NCBI GenBank assembly: GCA_945865325.1
Contig: CAMBFA010000013.1
Span: forward strand, 1 to 39,442
DNA length: 39,442 nt
Origin: Candidatus Kuenenia stuttgartensis
GTDB lineage: Bacteria; Planctomycetota; Planctomycetia; Pirellulales; UBA1268
Reading direction: 5' to 3'
Shown here: positions 30,853 through 39,340 of the stretch, one piece after another
Layout: every line of letters starts with the position of its first letter
Numbering within the stretch: the stretch's first letter is position 1
Program-made: the position numbers and the translations under genes
The notes under the pieces: model-generated
Seen by the model: only the letters and a program-made list of their open reading frames with translations
What the model was told of the DNA's origin: nothing
The model's database searches: none

Positions 30853-33123
30853 TCAACACTGCTTGAGCTTCTCCTTCGCCATGCCGGCGGCGACGAGCTC
30901 GGGCTTCGGGAGGATGCCCCGCACGCCGGCGGTGTCAGCCTCGACCGTCACCGACACGCTCTTGTAGGCCGGCGTCCGCGAGAGCGGATCGGCCGCCTTC
31001 GGTACGAGGACGTTGCTCTCCGGGTAATACATCGCCACGCTCCCCGGCCGGATCTCTGGGAAGGCCGAGACATACACCCCGCGCATCTCGCCGACAGAGC
31101 TCCGAATCCGGCAGCGGGCCCCGGCGGTCAGCCCGTGGCGGGCGATGTCGTCGGGATGGATGAGAACGAGATCGCGCCGCGTCTGGTTGCGGTAGAGATC
31201 CTCCTCCTCGTAGACGACTGTGTTGAATTGCCCCTCGCTGCGGATCGTCATCAATTGGAGGGTGGTCGGCGCTGCCGGGAGCTCGTGGATGAAGAGCGTC
31301 GCCTTGCCGTCGGCGGTGGGAAACTTCGACGTTGAGATCGCCCGCCCGGGAATCGAAAACTCCTGCTTCGTCTCATGAATAGTGGCCATCGCCTCGAGCC
31401 CCGGCACGATGCGCGAGATCGCCTGCCGGATCGTGTTCGTGTGGGACATCTCGCGCCAAGTCAGCACCTGTCCGCCGCTCCCCGACACCGTCTCCCCGAG
31501 GACGCGGATGGCGAGGTCGGCGATGATCTCCACCTCCGACCGTGGCCCCACATGGCGGCGCTGTCCGCCGGCGGAGAGGCGGATATAGCTAAACATGCTC
31601 TCCTGCGTGGAGGGCTCCGGCTCTTCGTCGCGGGCGAGCACGGGGAGAATGATCGTCTCCTCGGCGCCCAGGCCGCTGGCATGGCCGGTGTTGAGCGTCG
31701 TGCTCATCGTCACCACCGTCTCGCACTTCGACAGCGCCCGCTTGGCATAGGCCGCGTCAGGGCTTGCCCCCCACAGGTTGCCCCCGAGGCAAAACGCCAG
31801 CCGCATCTTCCCCTCATCGGCCGCATCGAGGCACTCGAGCGTGTCGAAGCCCTTCATTGTCGGCAGCTTCACGCCAAAGGTCTCTTCGAGCCGGCGGAAG
31901 ACCACCTCTTTGAGCTGCGGCGTTACGCCGACTGTCCCCAGCCCCTGAATGTTGGAATGCCCCCGGATCGGCTGCAGGCCGGCCCCCGGCTTGCCGATCA
32001 TCCCGCGCACCAGCGCCAGGGCCGCGATCGCCTGCACCGTCGCCCCGCCATGGAGATGGTGCGTCACTCCCATGGTCCAGGCAAACACGGCTCGCTCGCT
32101 GGCGGCGTACTGCGCCGCGATGTCGTCGATCTGCTCCTTGGTCACCCCCGACTTCTCTACGATCTCGTCCCAGGAGAGCCCGTCGAGGCGGGCCGCCAGC
32201 TCCGGCCAGCCGTGCGTATGGGCGGCCAAGTAGGCCTCGTCGGTCTTCCCCAGCTCGCGGACGCGCTTGAGCAAACCATACATCAGCGCGAGGTCGCCGC
32301 CGACGTGCGGCTGCACGTAGGTGCTGGCGATCTTCGTCCCGAAGACGAGGCTCCAGGGATCGCTCGGCACCGAAAAGTTGACCAGCCCCGTCTCGACGAT
32401 CGGGTTGATCACGACCACCTTCCCGCCGTTGCGGCGGACCTGCATGAAAGTCCGCATCATCCGCGGATGGTTGCTGGCCGGATTGCCCCCAATGAGAAAC
32501 ACGATGTCGGCACGCTCGAGATCCTCGAGCTTCACCGTCCCCGCCCCCGTTCCCAGCACGCTCGCCATCCCCACGCCGCTGGCCTGATGGCAGTAAAAGG
32601 AGCAGTTGTTGACGTGATTGGTGCCATACAGGCGGGCGAAGAGCTGGAGGAGGAAGCCCGCCTCATTGCTCGAGCGGCCGCTGAAATAGAAGAACGTCTC
32701 TTCGGGAGAGGAGCCTTTCATCCGCTTGGCGATCCGCCCCAGCGCGTCGTCCCAGCTGATCGGCTGGTAGTACTGCGCCCCCTTCTCGAGCACCACCGGC
32801 TCCACCAGCCGCCCCGAATGCTCCAGCTGGTAGGGGGAGAACTGCTGCAGCTGCGCAATGGAGTAAGTGGAGAAGAAGTCGCGCTTCACCCCCCCCTGCA
32901 TGTCGGCCACCATCGCCTGGAACGACTTCTTGCAAACCTCGGGGAAATGCCCCGCCTCGTTCACCATTCCCCCTGACTGCCCTCCCATCCCCAGCGCGCA
33001 GGTCTTGCAAGCGTTTTTGGAGCGCATCGCCTGCCAGAGCTTCCACAAGCCCCCCGCCTCACGCGACTTCTTCAACGTGTAGAGGATCGCCCGCCAGCCA
33101 CCACCCGTTTTCACCCGGCCCAT
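30853..33123 (-). CDS. FdhF/YdeP-family molybdopterin oxidoreductase
   Basis: A 756-residue bis-MGD enzyme of the group annotated as formate-dehydrogenase alpha-like/YdeP. The N-terminus has three cysteines for an iron-sulfur site (Cys39, Cys42, Cys64 in NACKTCALGMGG...FPEVCKKS), as in YdeP. The Mo-ligand region reads NNCSFYCHQASGVGM, in which Cys178 sits where E. coli FdhF has selenocysteine and the following His is kept. Cofactor-binding blocks follow (FLIGGNPASNHPRM, VINPIVETG, GVTHHLHG, AFCLGGNLWGASPD), and the C-terminal domain ends with NTVVYEEEDLYRNQTRRDLVLIHPDD. The ATG at 33123 fits the family; the track start adds unrelated sequence. No electron-transfer partner gene is adjacent. 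The substrate (formate or other) is not proven. Confidence 0.88.
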   Translation of the reverse strand: MGRVKTGGGWRAILYTLKKSREAGGLWKLWQAMRSKNACKTCALGMGGQSGGMVNEAGHFPEVCKKSFQAMVADMQGGVKRDFFSTYSIAQLQQFSPYQLEHSGRLVEPVVLEKGAQYYQPISWDDALGRIAKRMKGSSPEETFFYFSGRSSNEAGFLLQLFARLYGTNHVNNCSFYCHQASGVGMASVLGTGAGTVKLEDLERADIVFLIGGNPASNHPRMMRTFMQVRRNGGKVVVINPIVETGLVNFSVPSDPWSLVFGTKIASTYVQPHVGGDLALMYGLLKRVRELGKTDEAYLAAHTHGWPELAARLDGLSWDEIVEKSGVTKEQIDDIAAQYAASERAVFAWTMGVTHHLHGGATVQAIAALALVRGMIGKPGAGLQPIRGHSNIQGLGTVGVTPQLKEVVFRRLEETFGVKLPTMKGFDTLECLDAADEGKMRLAFCLGGNLWGASPDAAYAKRALSKCETVVTMSTTLNTGHASGLGAEETIILPVLARDEEPEPSTQESMFSYIRLSAGGQRRHVGPRSEVEIIADLAIRVLGETVSGSGGQVLTWREMSHTNTIRQAISRIVPGLEAMATIHETKQEFSIPGRAISTSKFPTADGKATLFIHELPAAPTTLQLMTIRSEGQFNTVVYEEEDLYRNQTRRDLVLIHPDDIARHGLTAGARCRIRSSVGEMRGVYVSAFPEIRPGSVAMYYPESNVLVPKAADPLSRTPAYKSVSVTVEADTAGVRGILPKPELVAAGMAKEKLKQC

Positions 33124-33260
33124 GTTCAATTTCCTGCGGTGTGCAAGCATCAGCGTGAAGCCGGGCCGTCGATCCGGGCCGGGCAACCACACGCCAACAG
33201 TGCTTCAGGGTCCTGTAGTCCGTCAACGTTTGATTCAGAGCTTGCGACAGCCCACGACAA

Positions 33261-34115
33261 TCACTTCCGAGCCGGCAGCACCTGGATCTCGACCCGGCGA
33301 AACTCGATCGGATGGCTCTCCGACTGGAGCGAGATCGTGCCCCCGTCGAGGAGGAGCTTGCCGTCACGCTTCGCGATCAGCCCCTTGGAATGCGGGTCGT
33401 TGGGATCGAGCTGCGCCCCTTCGTACTCGAGCACCGGCTCCCCGTTGACCAGATGCCGGATGACCTTGTCGCCGTCGACTTCCACCTCCACCGCCACCCA
33501 CTGGTCGCCCCGGTAGGTCTGCGACTTCGAGGTCGTGCAGTGGGGGGTGAAGAGCTTGCCGTTCATGACGACGTTCGTGCCGGGGGTGCAGAGGTTCGCC
33601 GTCGTCCGCTCCCCCTCGGGGGCCCCTCCCAGAAACTGGACCTCGATCGACGCCGGGAAATCCTGGTCGAGCGTCATTCCCTTTGGGTCCTCACCATGGA
33701 GCATCACGCCGGAGTTGCGGATCGCCCAGCCCGGCCCCCCCGGGCACTGCTCGCCGGTGAAGCGGTAGTCGATCCGGAGCTTGTATCGGGAAAATGGCTC
33801 GGCGAAGAACAGGTGGCCGAACTTCTCCCCGAAGGTCGGATACTTGGCCGGGTCGTAGACGACCTTGAGGACGCCATCCTCGACGCGGAAGGTGTCGCCG
33901 TAGTTGTCGCCGAGGGCTTCGCCGCGGATCTTCGGCGTCCAGCCTGTCAGGTCCTTGCCGTTGAACAGCGGCCGCCAAGCCGGCTCCGCGGCGTGGGTGA
34001 TGCCCGGGGCGACCGCCGCGGCCCCCGCTCCGAGCGCCAAGATCACCACCATCCAGCGGATGAGATTCACTCCCGCCATCCGGCGAAGCAGCGGAGACCG
34101 ACACGAAGACGACAT
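33261..34115 (-). CDS. Secreted DUF1080 (3-keto-disaccharide hydrolase-type) protein
   Basis: An N-terminal hydrophobic stretch (NLIRWMVVILALGAGAAAVAPGITHA) reads as a signal peptide. The rest is a DUF1080 beta-sandwich: WRPLFNGKDLTGWTPK at the start, DGVLKV, FSRYKLRIDYRF, GWAIRNSGVMLHGED, DFPASIEVQFLGG, and the end block GTISLQSESHPIEFRRVEIQVL. Several members are 3-keto-glycoside hydrolases, and planctomycetes have many paralogues used in polysaccharide breakdown. At 284 aa it is of usual size. It is alone here, with no glycan-degradation neighbour. It shares strand with the upstream ATPase gene and the downstream oxidoreductase, but gaps of over 100 bp argue against tight coupling. Confidence 0.88.
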   Translation of the reverse strand: MSSSCRSPLLRRMAGVNLIRWMVVILALGAGAAAVAPGITHAAEPAWRPLFNGKDLTGWTPKIRGEALGDNYGDTFRVEDGVLKVVYDPAKYPTFGEKFGHLFFAEPFSRYKLRIDYRFTGEQCPGGPGWAIRNSGVMLHGEDPKGMTLDQDFPASIEVQFLGGAPEGERTTANLCTPGTNVVMNGKLFTPHCTTSKSQTYRGDQWVAVEVEVDGDKVIRHLVNGEPVLEYEGAQLDPNDPHSKGLIAKRDGKLLLDGGTISLQSESHPIEFRRVEIQVLPARK

Positions 34116-34235
34116 TTTCAGGCTCCAGACGAGACAAGAGCAACCGGGGCGCGAACCCCACGACCCACCCCATCAGCATACCCGGCCGCCGCAGGAACAG
34201 GGCACCGCCGCGGCCCCACGCCCCATCCGGGGCGT

Positions 34236-35510
34236 TCATGGCCCGAGGAGCGCCAGCGGTATGACGGCGACTCCGTCGGGGCGCCGGTAGGCCCGCGGGC
34301 CGGTCGAGAGAACGACCGTATCGACAACGTTTTCCTCAAGCTCCCGTTGCAGCCAGAGGAGATGCTTCACGTCGGCGTCGTCGACGGCCCCGCCGAGCTT
34401 CACTTCGATGGCCAGCACCCTCCCGTCGGCTCGCTCCACGATGAGGTCAATTTCCCGCTCGCCGCCAAAGGTTCGCAGGTGCCCAACGCGAGCCTCGGCT
34501 GCCTGGGCATAGACCCGCACGGACAACGCGGCGAGCGATTCGAAGAGTGCGCCCACGAGCGGACCCTTCCCGGGCTTAGAGGCACTCTCGCCCCCCAGAA
34601 GCGTCTCGGCCGTTGCTCCGAGGAGCCGCGCGGCCAGCGCCGGATCGGCGAGGTGGTGTTTGGAAGGATGGGTGAGCCTCGCCAGCGGGTTGCGGCTCGG
34701 GGCCCACGCCGGCACCGGATCGACAATCCAGAGGCGTTCGAGCACGTCGCGGTAGGGAGCCGTGGCTCCCTTGCTCGGTTTGACACCCTCGCCGCCGGTG
34801 GCGGCGTCCCGGATAGTCTCGTACGCAGCGGTGGTGGACGTCGCCGCTGCATAAGCGCGCAGCCACCGTCGGACGAGCTCCGGCCGGCGCACCCGCAGGC
34901 CCAGCTCCTCCAGATCAGCGTCCACAATCCGCGCCAGGTAGCCGTCCAGGTGGGTCCGGAGGGGACGGCCCGACAGTCCCCGAAACGCTGGGAATCCCGA
35001 GTTGACGATCTCATCGACATAGTCGCACAGACCGACGTCAGTGGATCCGTCGATGGCCGGCCGCCCCCCTGCCAAGAGCATGGCGAGGCTCACCGTGGCC
35101 TTCTCCCGGCGACGCTCGAAGAAGGAGAGCGGCCGCATCCGGAGCGTCACGATCCGGCCGGCCCCAGAATGGGTCGCTGCAGCGCCGGGCGTCGCGGAGC
35201 CGGTCAACAAAAAACTGCCTGGGTCGGCGCCGTCGTCGACCGCCCGTTTCACGGCATCCCACACTGGCGGGTACCGCTGCCACTGGTCGATGAGGACCGG
35301 CAGCGGGCCAGCCAGGGAGAGGTGCGGATCCGCGGCGACGACGGAACGCTGGGCAGGAACATCAAGACGCCGGACGGTGGCCGCAAACCGCGCGGCAGAG
35401 GCCGTTTTCCCGACCCCTTTGGGCCCCTCCAAGGCAATCGCAGGAACGGCAACGAGCAGCGCTGCCAGCTCGTCGTCCAAAACCCTTTCAATATAAGGCT
35501 TTTTCTCCAT
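34236..35510 (-). CDS. AAA ATPase with DUF4143 domain
   Basis: The 424-residue protein has an N-terminal P-loop ATPase: Walker A EGPKGVGKTASAARFA (about 28-43), Walker B-like VLIDQWQRYPPVWDAVKRAV, and sensor FLLTGSATPG. The C-terminal DUF4143 region contains the PD-(D/E)xK-like core GEREIDLIVERADGRVLAIEVKLGG, a nuclease-like fold usually of unknown activity. Genes of this type are common, move between bacteria and are of unclear role; some have been considered toxin-like or DNA-repair linked. It sits alone between the DUF1080 and aldehyde dehydrogenase genes. Transfer is possible but not shown by obvious base-composition change. Confidence 0.9.
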   Translation of the reverse strand: MEKKPYIERVLDDELAALLVAVPAIALEGPKGVGKTASAARFAATVRRLDVPAQRSVVAADPHLSLAGPLPVLIDQWQRYPPVWDAVKRAVDDGADPGSFLLTGSATPGAAATHSGAGRIVTLRMRPLSFFERRREKATVSLAMLLAGGRPAIDGSTDVGLCDYVDEIVNSGFPAFRGLSGRPLRTHLDGYLARIVDADLEELGLRVRRPELVRRWLRAYAAATSTTAAYETIRDAATGGEGVKPSKGATAPYRDVLERLWIVDPVPAWAPSRNPLARLTHPSKHHLADPALAARLLGATAETLLGGESASKPGKGPLVGALFESLAALSVRVYAQAAEARVGHLRTFGGEREIDLIVERADGRVLAIEVKLGGAVDDADVKHLLWLQRELEENVVDTVVLSTGPRAYRRPDGVAVIPLALLGP

Positions 35511-35681
35511 GAAAAGCCATTCTACCGCACTTTCTATCGTACCTCTAGTGGTCGTTTCATCGGGTTCCTAGTGGGCTTTTTCTCGGTTCTTCTTGGGGGG
35601 GAAGGGGGGGTTTTTCCGGGGGCCTGATTCGGCAGGCAGCCCCCCGCTCGGTCTTGCTCGAGCCACGGAAGTCCTGCCCCA

Positions 35682-37181
35682 TCACCGCCGCGTCGGCGGG
35701 GCGAGGCTGACGGTGACGGTCTTCGTCTCGAGGTAGGGGTCGAGGCCCCGCTCCCCCAGTTCGCGGCCGAAGCCCGATTGCTTGAAGCCGCCGAACGGGG
35801 CGGCGGCGTCGAAGACGTCGTAGCAGTTCACCCACACCGTCCCCGCCCGGAGGCGGCGGGCGACGTCGTGCGCCCGGGCCACGTCGCGCGTCCACACCGC
35901 CGCGGCGAGGCCGAAGTCGGTGGCGTTGGCGCGGCGAACGAGCTCGTCGGTATCTTTGAAGCGGAGCACCGAAAGGACGGGGCCGAAGATCTCCTCGCGG
36001 GCGATCGACATCGTGTCGCTGACATTCGTAAACACCGTCGGCTCGATGAAGAAGCCCTTCGTGCCGTGCCGCTTCCCGCCGGTGGCACACGTCGCCCCCT
36101 CGCGCTTCCCCGCTTCGATGTAGCCGAGGATCTTGTCGAACTGCGCCTGGTCGACCTGCGGCCCCTGCTCGGTGTCGGGATGAAACGGATCACCGACGCG
36201 CCGCTGCCGCGACAGCTCCACGACGCGTTCCACGAAGGCGTCGTGGATCGAGTCCTCGACGAACAGCCGCGACCCGGCGCAGCAGCACTGCCCTTGATTG
36301 AGATGGATCCCCAGATGGGCCCCCGCCACGGCCGCATCGAGATCGGCATCGGCGAAGACGATGTTGGGGCTCTTTCCCCCGAGCTCAAACGTCAGCCGCT
36401 TGAGGCTCGTTGCCGCCTGCCGCATGATGATCCGCGCCGTCTCGCCGGAGCCGGTGAAGGCGATCTTGTCGATGCCCGGATGGTTGACCAGCGCCGCGCC
36501 GGCCGTCGGTCCGTAGCCGGGCACAACATTGATCACGCCGTCGGGGATCCCCGCTTTCTGCGCCAGCCGGGCCAGGCGCAGGCAGGTCAGCGGCGTCTGC
36601 TCGGCCGGCTTCATGACGATCGTGCAGCCGGCGGCCAACGCCGGCCCCCACTTCCAGGCCACCATCAGGATCGGGAAGTTCCACGGGATCACCTGCCCCA
36701 CGACCCCCACCGGCTCGCGGCGCGTGTAGCAGTGGTAGTTGCCGTTGATCGGGATCGTCGCGCCCTGGATCTTGTCGGCCCAGCCGGCGTAGTAGCGGAG
36801 GCATTGCACAGCCAGCGGGATGTCGATGGCCCGTGCGTCGGCCACCGGCTTGCCGTTGTCGAGAGACTCCAGCGCCGCGAGGTCATCGATCTCGGCCTCG
36901 ATCAGGTCGCACAGCCGGTGCATGAGCCGGCCGCGCTCGCGGGCATCCAGCCGCGGCCAGGGGCCGGCGTCGAAGGCGGCCCGGGCGGCCTTCACGGCCG
37001 CGTCGATGTCGGCGGCATCCCCTTCGGCAACGTCGGCGATCGGCTCTTCGGTGGCCGGATTGACGGTGGCGAAGGTCCGGCCGCTGCGGGCGGGAACCCA
37101 CTGCCCGGCGATGAACAGCTGCGACTGGCGAATCCTCGCTGGCCCGGAGGGCCGATGAGCGGGGGGCGTGGCGGTGGCCAT
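35682..37181 (-). CDS. NAD(P)-dependent aldehyde dehydrogenase
   Basis: A full-length (499 aa) aldehyde dehydrogenase that oxidises aldehydes to carboxylates. The substrate Asn region is [11 protein letters not shown]. The cofactor and general-base part is [18 protein letters not shown] and [11 protein letters not shown]. The catalytic cysteine is Cys300 in [28 protein letters not shown] and [13 protein letters not shown] close the fold. The GQCCCAGS triple-Cys and the PFGGFKQSG end are like the class 1/2 ALDH group, which has wide specificity. The substrate is unknown. A formaldehyde or acetaldehyde role beside the C1 genes is only a possibility. The downstream end lies next to a short non-coding stretch with homopolymer G and T runs. 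Confidence 0.94.
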   Translation of the reverse strand: MATATPPAHRPSGPARIRQSQLFIAGQWVPARSGRTFATVNPATEEPIADVAEGDAADIDAAVKAARAAFDAGPWPRLDARERGRLMHRLCDLIEAEIDDLAALESLDNGKPVADARAIDIPLAVQCLRYYAGWADKIQGATIPINGNYHCYTRREPVGVVGQVIPWNFPILMVAWKWGPALAAGCTIVMKPAEQTPLTCLRLARLAQKAGIPDGVINVVPGYGPTAGAALVNHPGIDKIAFTGSGETARIIMRQAATSLKRLTFELGGKSPNIVFADADLDAAVAGAHLGIHLNQGQCCCAGSRLFVEDSIHDAFVERVVELSRQRRVGDPFHPDTEQGPQVDQAQFDKILGYIEAGKREGATCATGGKRHGTKGFFIEPTVFTNVSDTMSIAREEIFGPVLSVLRFKDTDELVRRANATDFGLAAAVWTRDVARAHDVARRLRAGTVWVNCYDVFDAAAPFGGFKQSGFGRELGERGLDPYLETKTVTVSLAPPTRR

Positions 37182-37215
37182 GGGTCGATCTCCTCCGGCT
37201 GGATTTCCTGGAAAG

Positions 37216-37243
37216 TTGCCCCCGTCAGGCTACCTGCTATAGG
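37216..37243 (+). promoter_or_regulatory. Possible promoter for the thioredoxin-like gene
   Basis: TTGCCC, 16 nt, TATAGG, about 120 nt before the ATG and upstream of the 11-bp repeat array. Both hexamers match 4 of 6. Confidence 0.35.
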
Positions 37244-37318
37244 ATCAGGGGGACAATATTCGGGGTGGCATGCGTCATGCTGCCGGTACAGGCTCTCCTC
37301 GGCCAGTGTGCCGGGGGA

Positions 37319-37351
37319 ATCGTTTCCAGATCGAATCCAGATCGTTTCCAG
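37319..37351 (+). repeat. Three tandem 11-bp repeats before the thioredoxin-like gene
   Basis: ATCGTTTCCAG, ATCGAATCCAG and ATCGTTTCCAG stand head to tail with no spacer, ending against the ribosome-binding site (GGAG). The first and third copies are identical, and the middle one differs in two bases. One unit per helical turn suits cooperative protein binding. Confidence 0.85.
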
Positions 37352-37364
37352 GAGAATCAAACTG

Positions 37365-37931
37365 ATGCGTAAAGCTTTCTTGATGGCGGTGGCGCTGGTG
37401 CTCGGCGTCGCCGTGACGGCTTCGGCCGAGGTGACCAGCGGCCCGCAGGCCGGTGATTCGGTCGGCGCGTTCACGGTGACAAAGGTCGCCGGCAACGCCG
37501 ACGACGGTGTCGAGGCGGGCAAGAGCCTCTGCTACCGCTGCAAGATGGGCGCCCGCCCGGTGGTGATGGTGTTTGCCCGCACGGCCGACCCGAAGCTCGC
37601 CAAGCTGCTGAAGAAGATCGAGGAAGAGGTCGAGGAGCACCAGTCGGAGAAGCTCACGAGCTTCGTCAACATGATCGGTGGCGATGCCGAGAGCCTGAAG
37701 AAGGCGGCAGCCGAGTTCGTGAAGACGAACGATCTCAAGCGGATCGCTTTCGTTGTCCCCGATGACACGAAGAACGGCCCCGAGGACTTCAAGATCTCCT
37801 CCGACGCCGATCTGACGGTCGTCTGCTACAAGAACGGCAAGGTTCAGACCAACCACGCCTTCTCGAAGGGTCAGCTCGACGACGCCAGCATCGACGCGGT
37901 CGTGAAGGCCTCGTGCGCCCTGGTCGAGTGA
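37365..37931 (+). CDS. Secreted thioredoxin-fold protein with CxxC (planctomycete type)
   Basis: A signal peptide (MRKAFLMAVALVLGVAVTASA) is followed by a 167-residue domain that has the look of a thioredoxin fold: CYRCKMGARPVVMVFARTADPKLAKLLKKI, then LTSFVNMIGGD, LKRIAFVVPDD, a beta strand LTVVCYKNGKVQTNHAF and a last helix ending SCALVE. The pair Cys-x-x-Cys (CYRC) precedes the first long strand and helix. Proteins like this are frequent in planctomycetes and have no assigned function. It may act as a periplasmic oxidoreductase or simply carry a disulfide or metal. AGGAG is 10 nt before the ATG, and the ORF track start at 35778 is in an unrelated frame. A strong terminator follows. Confidence 0.85.
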   Translation: MRKAFLMAVALVLGVAVTASAEVTSGPQAGDSVGAFTVTKVAGNADDGVEAGKSLCYRCKMGARPVVMVFARTADPKLAKLLKKIEEEVEEHQSEKLTSFVNMIGGDAESLKKAAAEFVKTNDLKRIAFVVPDDTKNGPEDFKISSDADLTVVCYKNGKVQTNHAFSKGQLDDASIDAVVKASCALVE

Positions 37932-37978
37932 GGCAGCTTTGCCTCGGCTGATCGATCGAGTCAGCCGCGAATCCAAGG

Positions 37979-38013
37979 ACGGCCCGGGAGACCTTCTCCC
38001 GGGCCGTTTTTTT
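37979..38013 (+). terminator. Rho-independent terminator after the thioredoxin-like gene
   Basis: A perfect 13-bp stem, ACGGCCCGGGAGA and TCTCCCGGGCCGT, with a 3-nt loop and seven T. Confidence 0.93.
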
Positions 38014-38058
38014 GCGCGCCAGGCCTGCCGCCCAGGCTTTTTTCCCACCCCTCCCCCC

Positions 38059-38087
38059 CATGACGCATCCCCGATCGGCGGGTATAG
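38059..38087 (+). promoter_or_regulatory. Promoter of tRNA-Met
   Basis: ATGACG, 17 nt, TATAGT. The -10 element ends 45 nt upstream of the mature tRNA 5' end. Confidence 0.5.
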
Positions 38088-38132
38088 TTGGGACAGGTTC
38101 CCTCCGGGCGAGTTCCGGGGTGGGTTCCGCAG

Positions 38133-38206
38133 GGCAGCGTAGCTCAGTTGGTTAGAGCACCGGCTTCATAAGCCGGGTGTCGCCGGTTCAAGTCCGGCCG
38201 CTGCTA
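38133..38206 (+). tRNA. tRNA-Met(CAU), elongator type
   Basis: A complete cloverleaf. The acceptor GGCAGCG pairs with CGCTGCT (first pair G-U). The D arm is GCTC...GAGC with AGTTGGTTA, the anticodon arm CCGGC-TTCATAA-GCCGG, and the T arm GCCGG-TTCAAGT-CCGGC, with discriminator A. The D-arm and anticodon-loop sequence (GTAGCTCAGTTGGTTAGAGCAC...CATAA) matches elongator rather than initiator Met tRNA. A tRNA-Ile2 with modified CAU cannot be fully excluded. CCA is not encoded. It converges with the rhomboid gene with 3 bp between. Confidence 0.96.
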
Positions 38207-38209
38207 GTT

Positions 38210-39340
38210 TCAGGATAAAACGGTCTGTTTCCTGTCAGCCGGCCGGAGGAACGTCTCCGTCGTCGGGGAAAACGACAACAGCGATCCCATCACGAGGCCT
38301 GCCGCCAGGCCGCCGATGTGGCAGGCGTTGTCGATGTTCGGAATGAAAAAGCCGAGCGCTAGGTTGATCACGACCGTCAGGCCGATGCCGGTGGTCAAGT
38401 GACGGCGCACGACCGGGGGGAGGCGACCCCACGCGCGGATGCCCGTCGCCAGCAACACGCCGGCGAGCCCAAGCACGCCTCCGCTGGCGCCGATGCTCTG
38501 ACGCGGTTCGGCGACCAAGCTGGCGACAGAACCGGCCACCCCGCAGCCCAGGAACAGGAGCACCATCCTTCCCGGCCCGAACAGATTGGCTACCTGCAAT
38601 CCGAGGATCTGAAACAACAACACGTTCATGCCCAGATGCATGAAATTGGCATGGAGGAAGATCGGCGTCACGAGGCGCCAAATCTCCCCCGCGAAGATCC
38701 GCTCATTGACCTTGGCGAAGAGTTCCACGAGGCGCTCGTTGCCGATGGCCAGACCGACCAGCGATGGCCCGAGGAGCGCCAGCATGACGCCGACCATGGT
38801 CCATGTGACACGGTGATTCCCCCCCCCCAGGTGCGTTGCAAGGAGCCTGTCATCCCGGCCGGGGACCGCCTCCACCAGCGCGTCGGACCGGCCCAGCTGT
38901 TGCAGGCGCTGGCGCCGACGAACGGTTTGCACAAGCGGAACGACGAGATTCATCACAAGGACAACGATGATGAACAGGAGGACTTGGAACTCGCCGTTCT
39001 CCATTCCATCAGCCCACCATTTCCGCACACTCGAGCCGATGAAGATAAGAAAGGGCAGCCCGAAGAACATCGCTCCGATCGTGAGGGCGCGCCCATTGCG
39101 CCGCAACCAATACTCCTGCCGTTCGGCTAGGGCACGGGCAATCTCGGGAACGGCATGGAGGTCGATCGGATTGCCAGGTTGGAGGCCATCGATCTCGTCG
39201 ATCGGCGAGAGTTTGTCGGTCGCGGCGAGCGTCACGAGGTCGGCGAGCGAGCCGACCTGATACACGATCTTCCCTCCGCGGATGACACGGATAGGGAGGG
39301 AAATCTCCGGGTTCGGACGGGCACCTTGGTCATCGGCCAT
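38210..39340 (-). CDS. Rhomboid intramembrane serine protease with an N-terminal extension
   Basis: The C-terminal half is a rhomboid peptidase. HANFMHLGMNVLLFQILG supplies the conserved H-x3-HxxxN loop region, GASGGVLGLAG contains the catalytic Ser286, and NACHIGGLAAG has the catalytic His341. About eight hydrophobic segments are visible, the rhomboid six plus two in the N-terminal part (ALTIGAMFFGLPFLIF and VLLFIIVVLVMNLVVPLV). Residues 10-70 form a soluble domain I do not recognise (IRVIRGGKIVYQVGSLADLVTLAATDKLSPIDEIDGL), possibly a GYF-like fold. The ORF is open to the window edge. I chose the ATG at 39340 because AGAGGAG lies 6 nt before it, giving 376 aa. Substrate unknown. Confidence 0.92.
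   Translation of the reverse strand: MADDQGARPNPEISLPIRVIRGGKIVYQVGSLADLVTLAATDKLSPIDEIDGLQPGNPIDLHAVPEIARALAERQEYWLRRNGRALTIGAMFFGLPFLIFIGSSVRKWWADGMENGEFQVLLFIIVVLVMNLVVPLVQTVRRRQRLQQLGRSDALVEAVPGRDDRLLATHLGGGNHRVTWTMVGVMLALLGPSLVGLAIGNERLVELFAKVNERIFAGEIWRLVTPIFLHANFMHLGMNVLLFQILGLQVANLFGPGRMVLLFLGCGVAGSVASLVAEPRQSIGASGGVLGLAGVLLATGIRAWGRLPPVVRRHLTTGIGLTVVINLALGFFIPNIDNACHIGGLAAGLVMGSLLSFSPTTETFLRPADRKQTVLS

Noticed and set aside
33312-35627. 771-aa plus-strand ORF over DUF1080 and the ATPase
   Set aside because: It crosses two well-supported minus-strand genes and their gap, with low-complexity translation.
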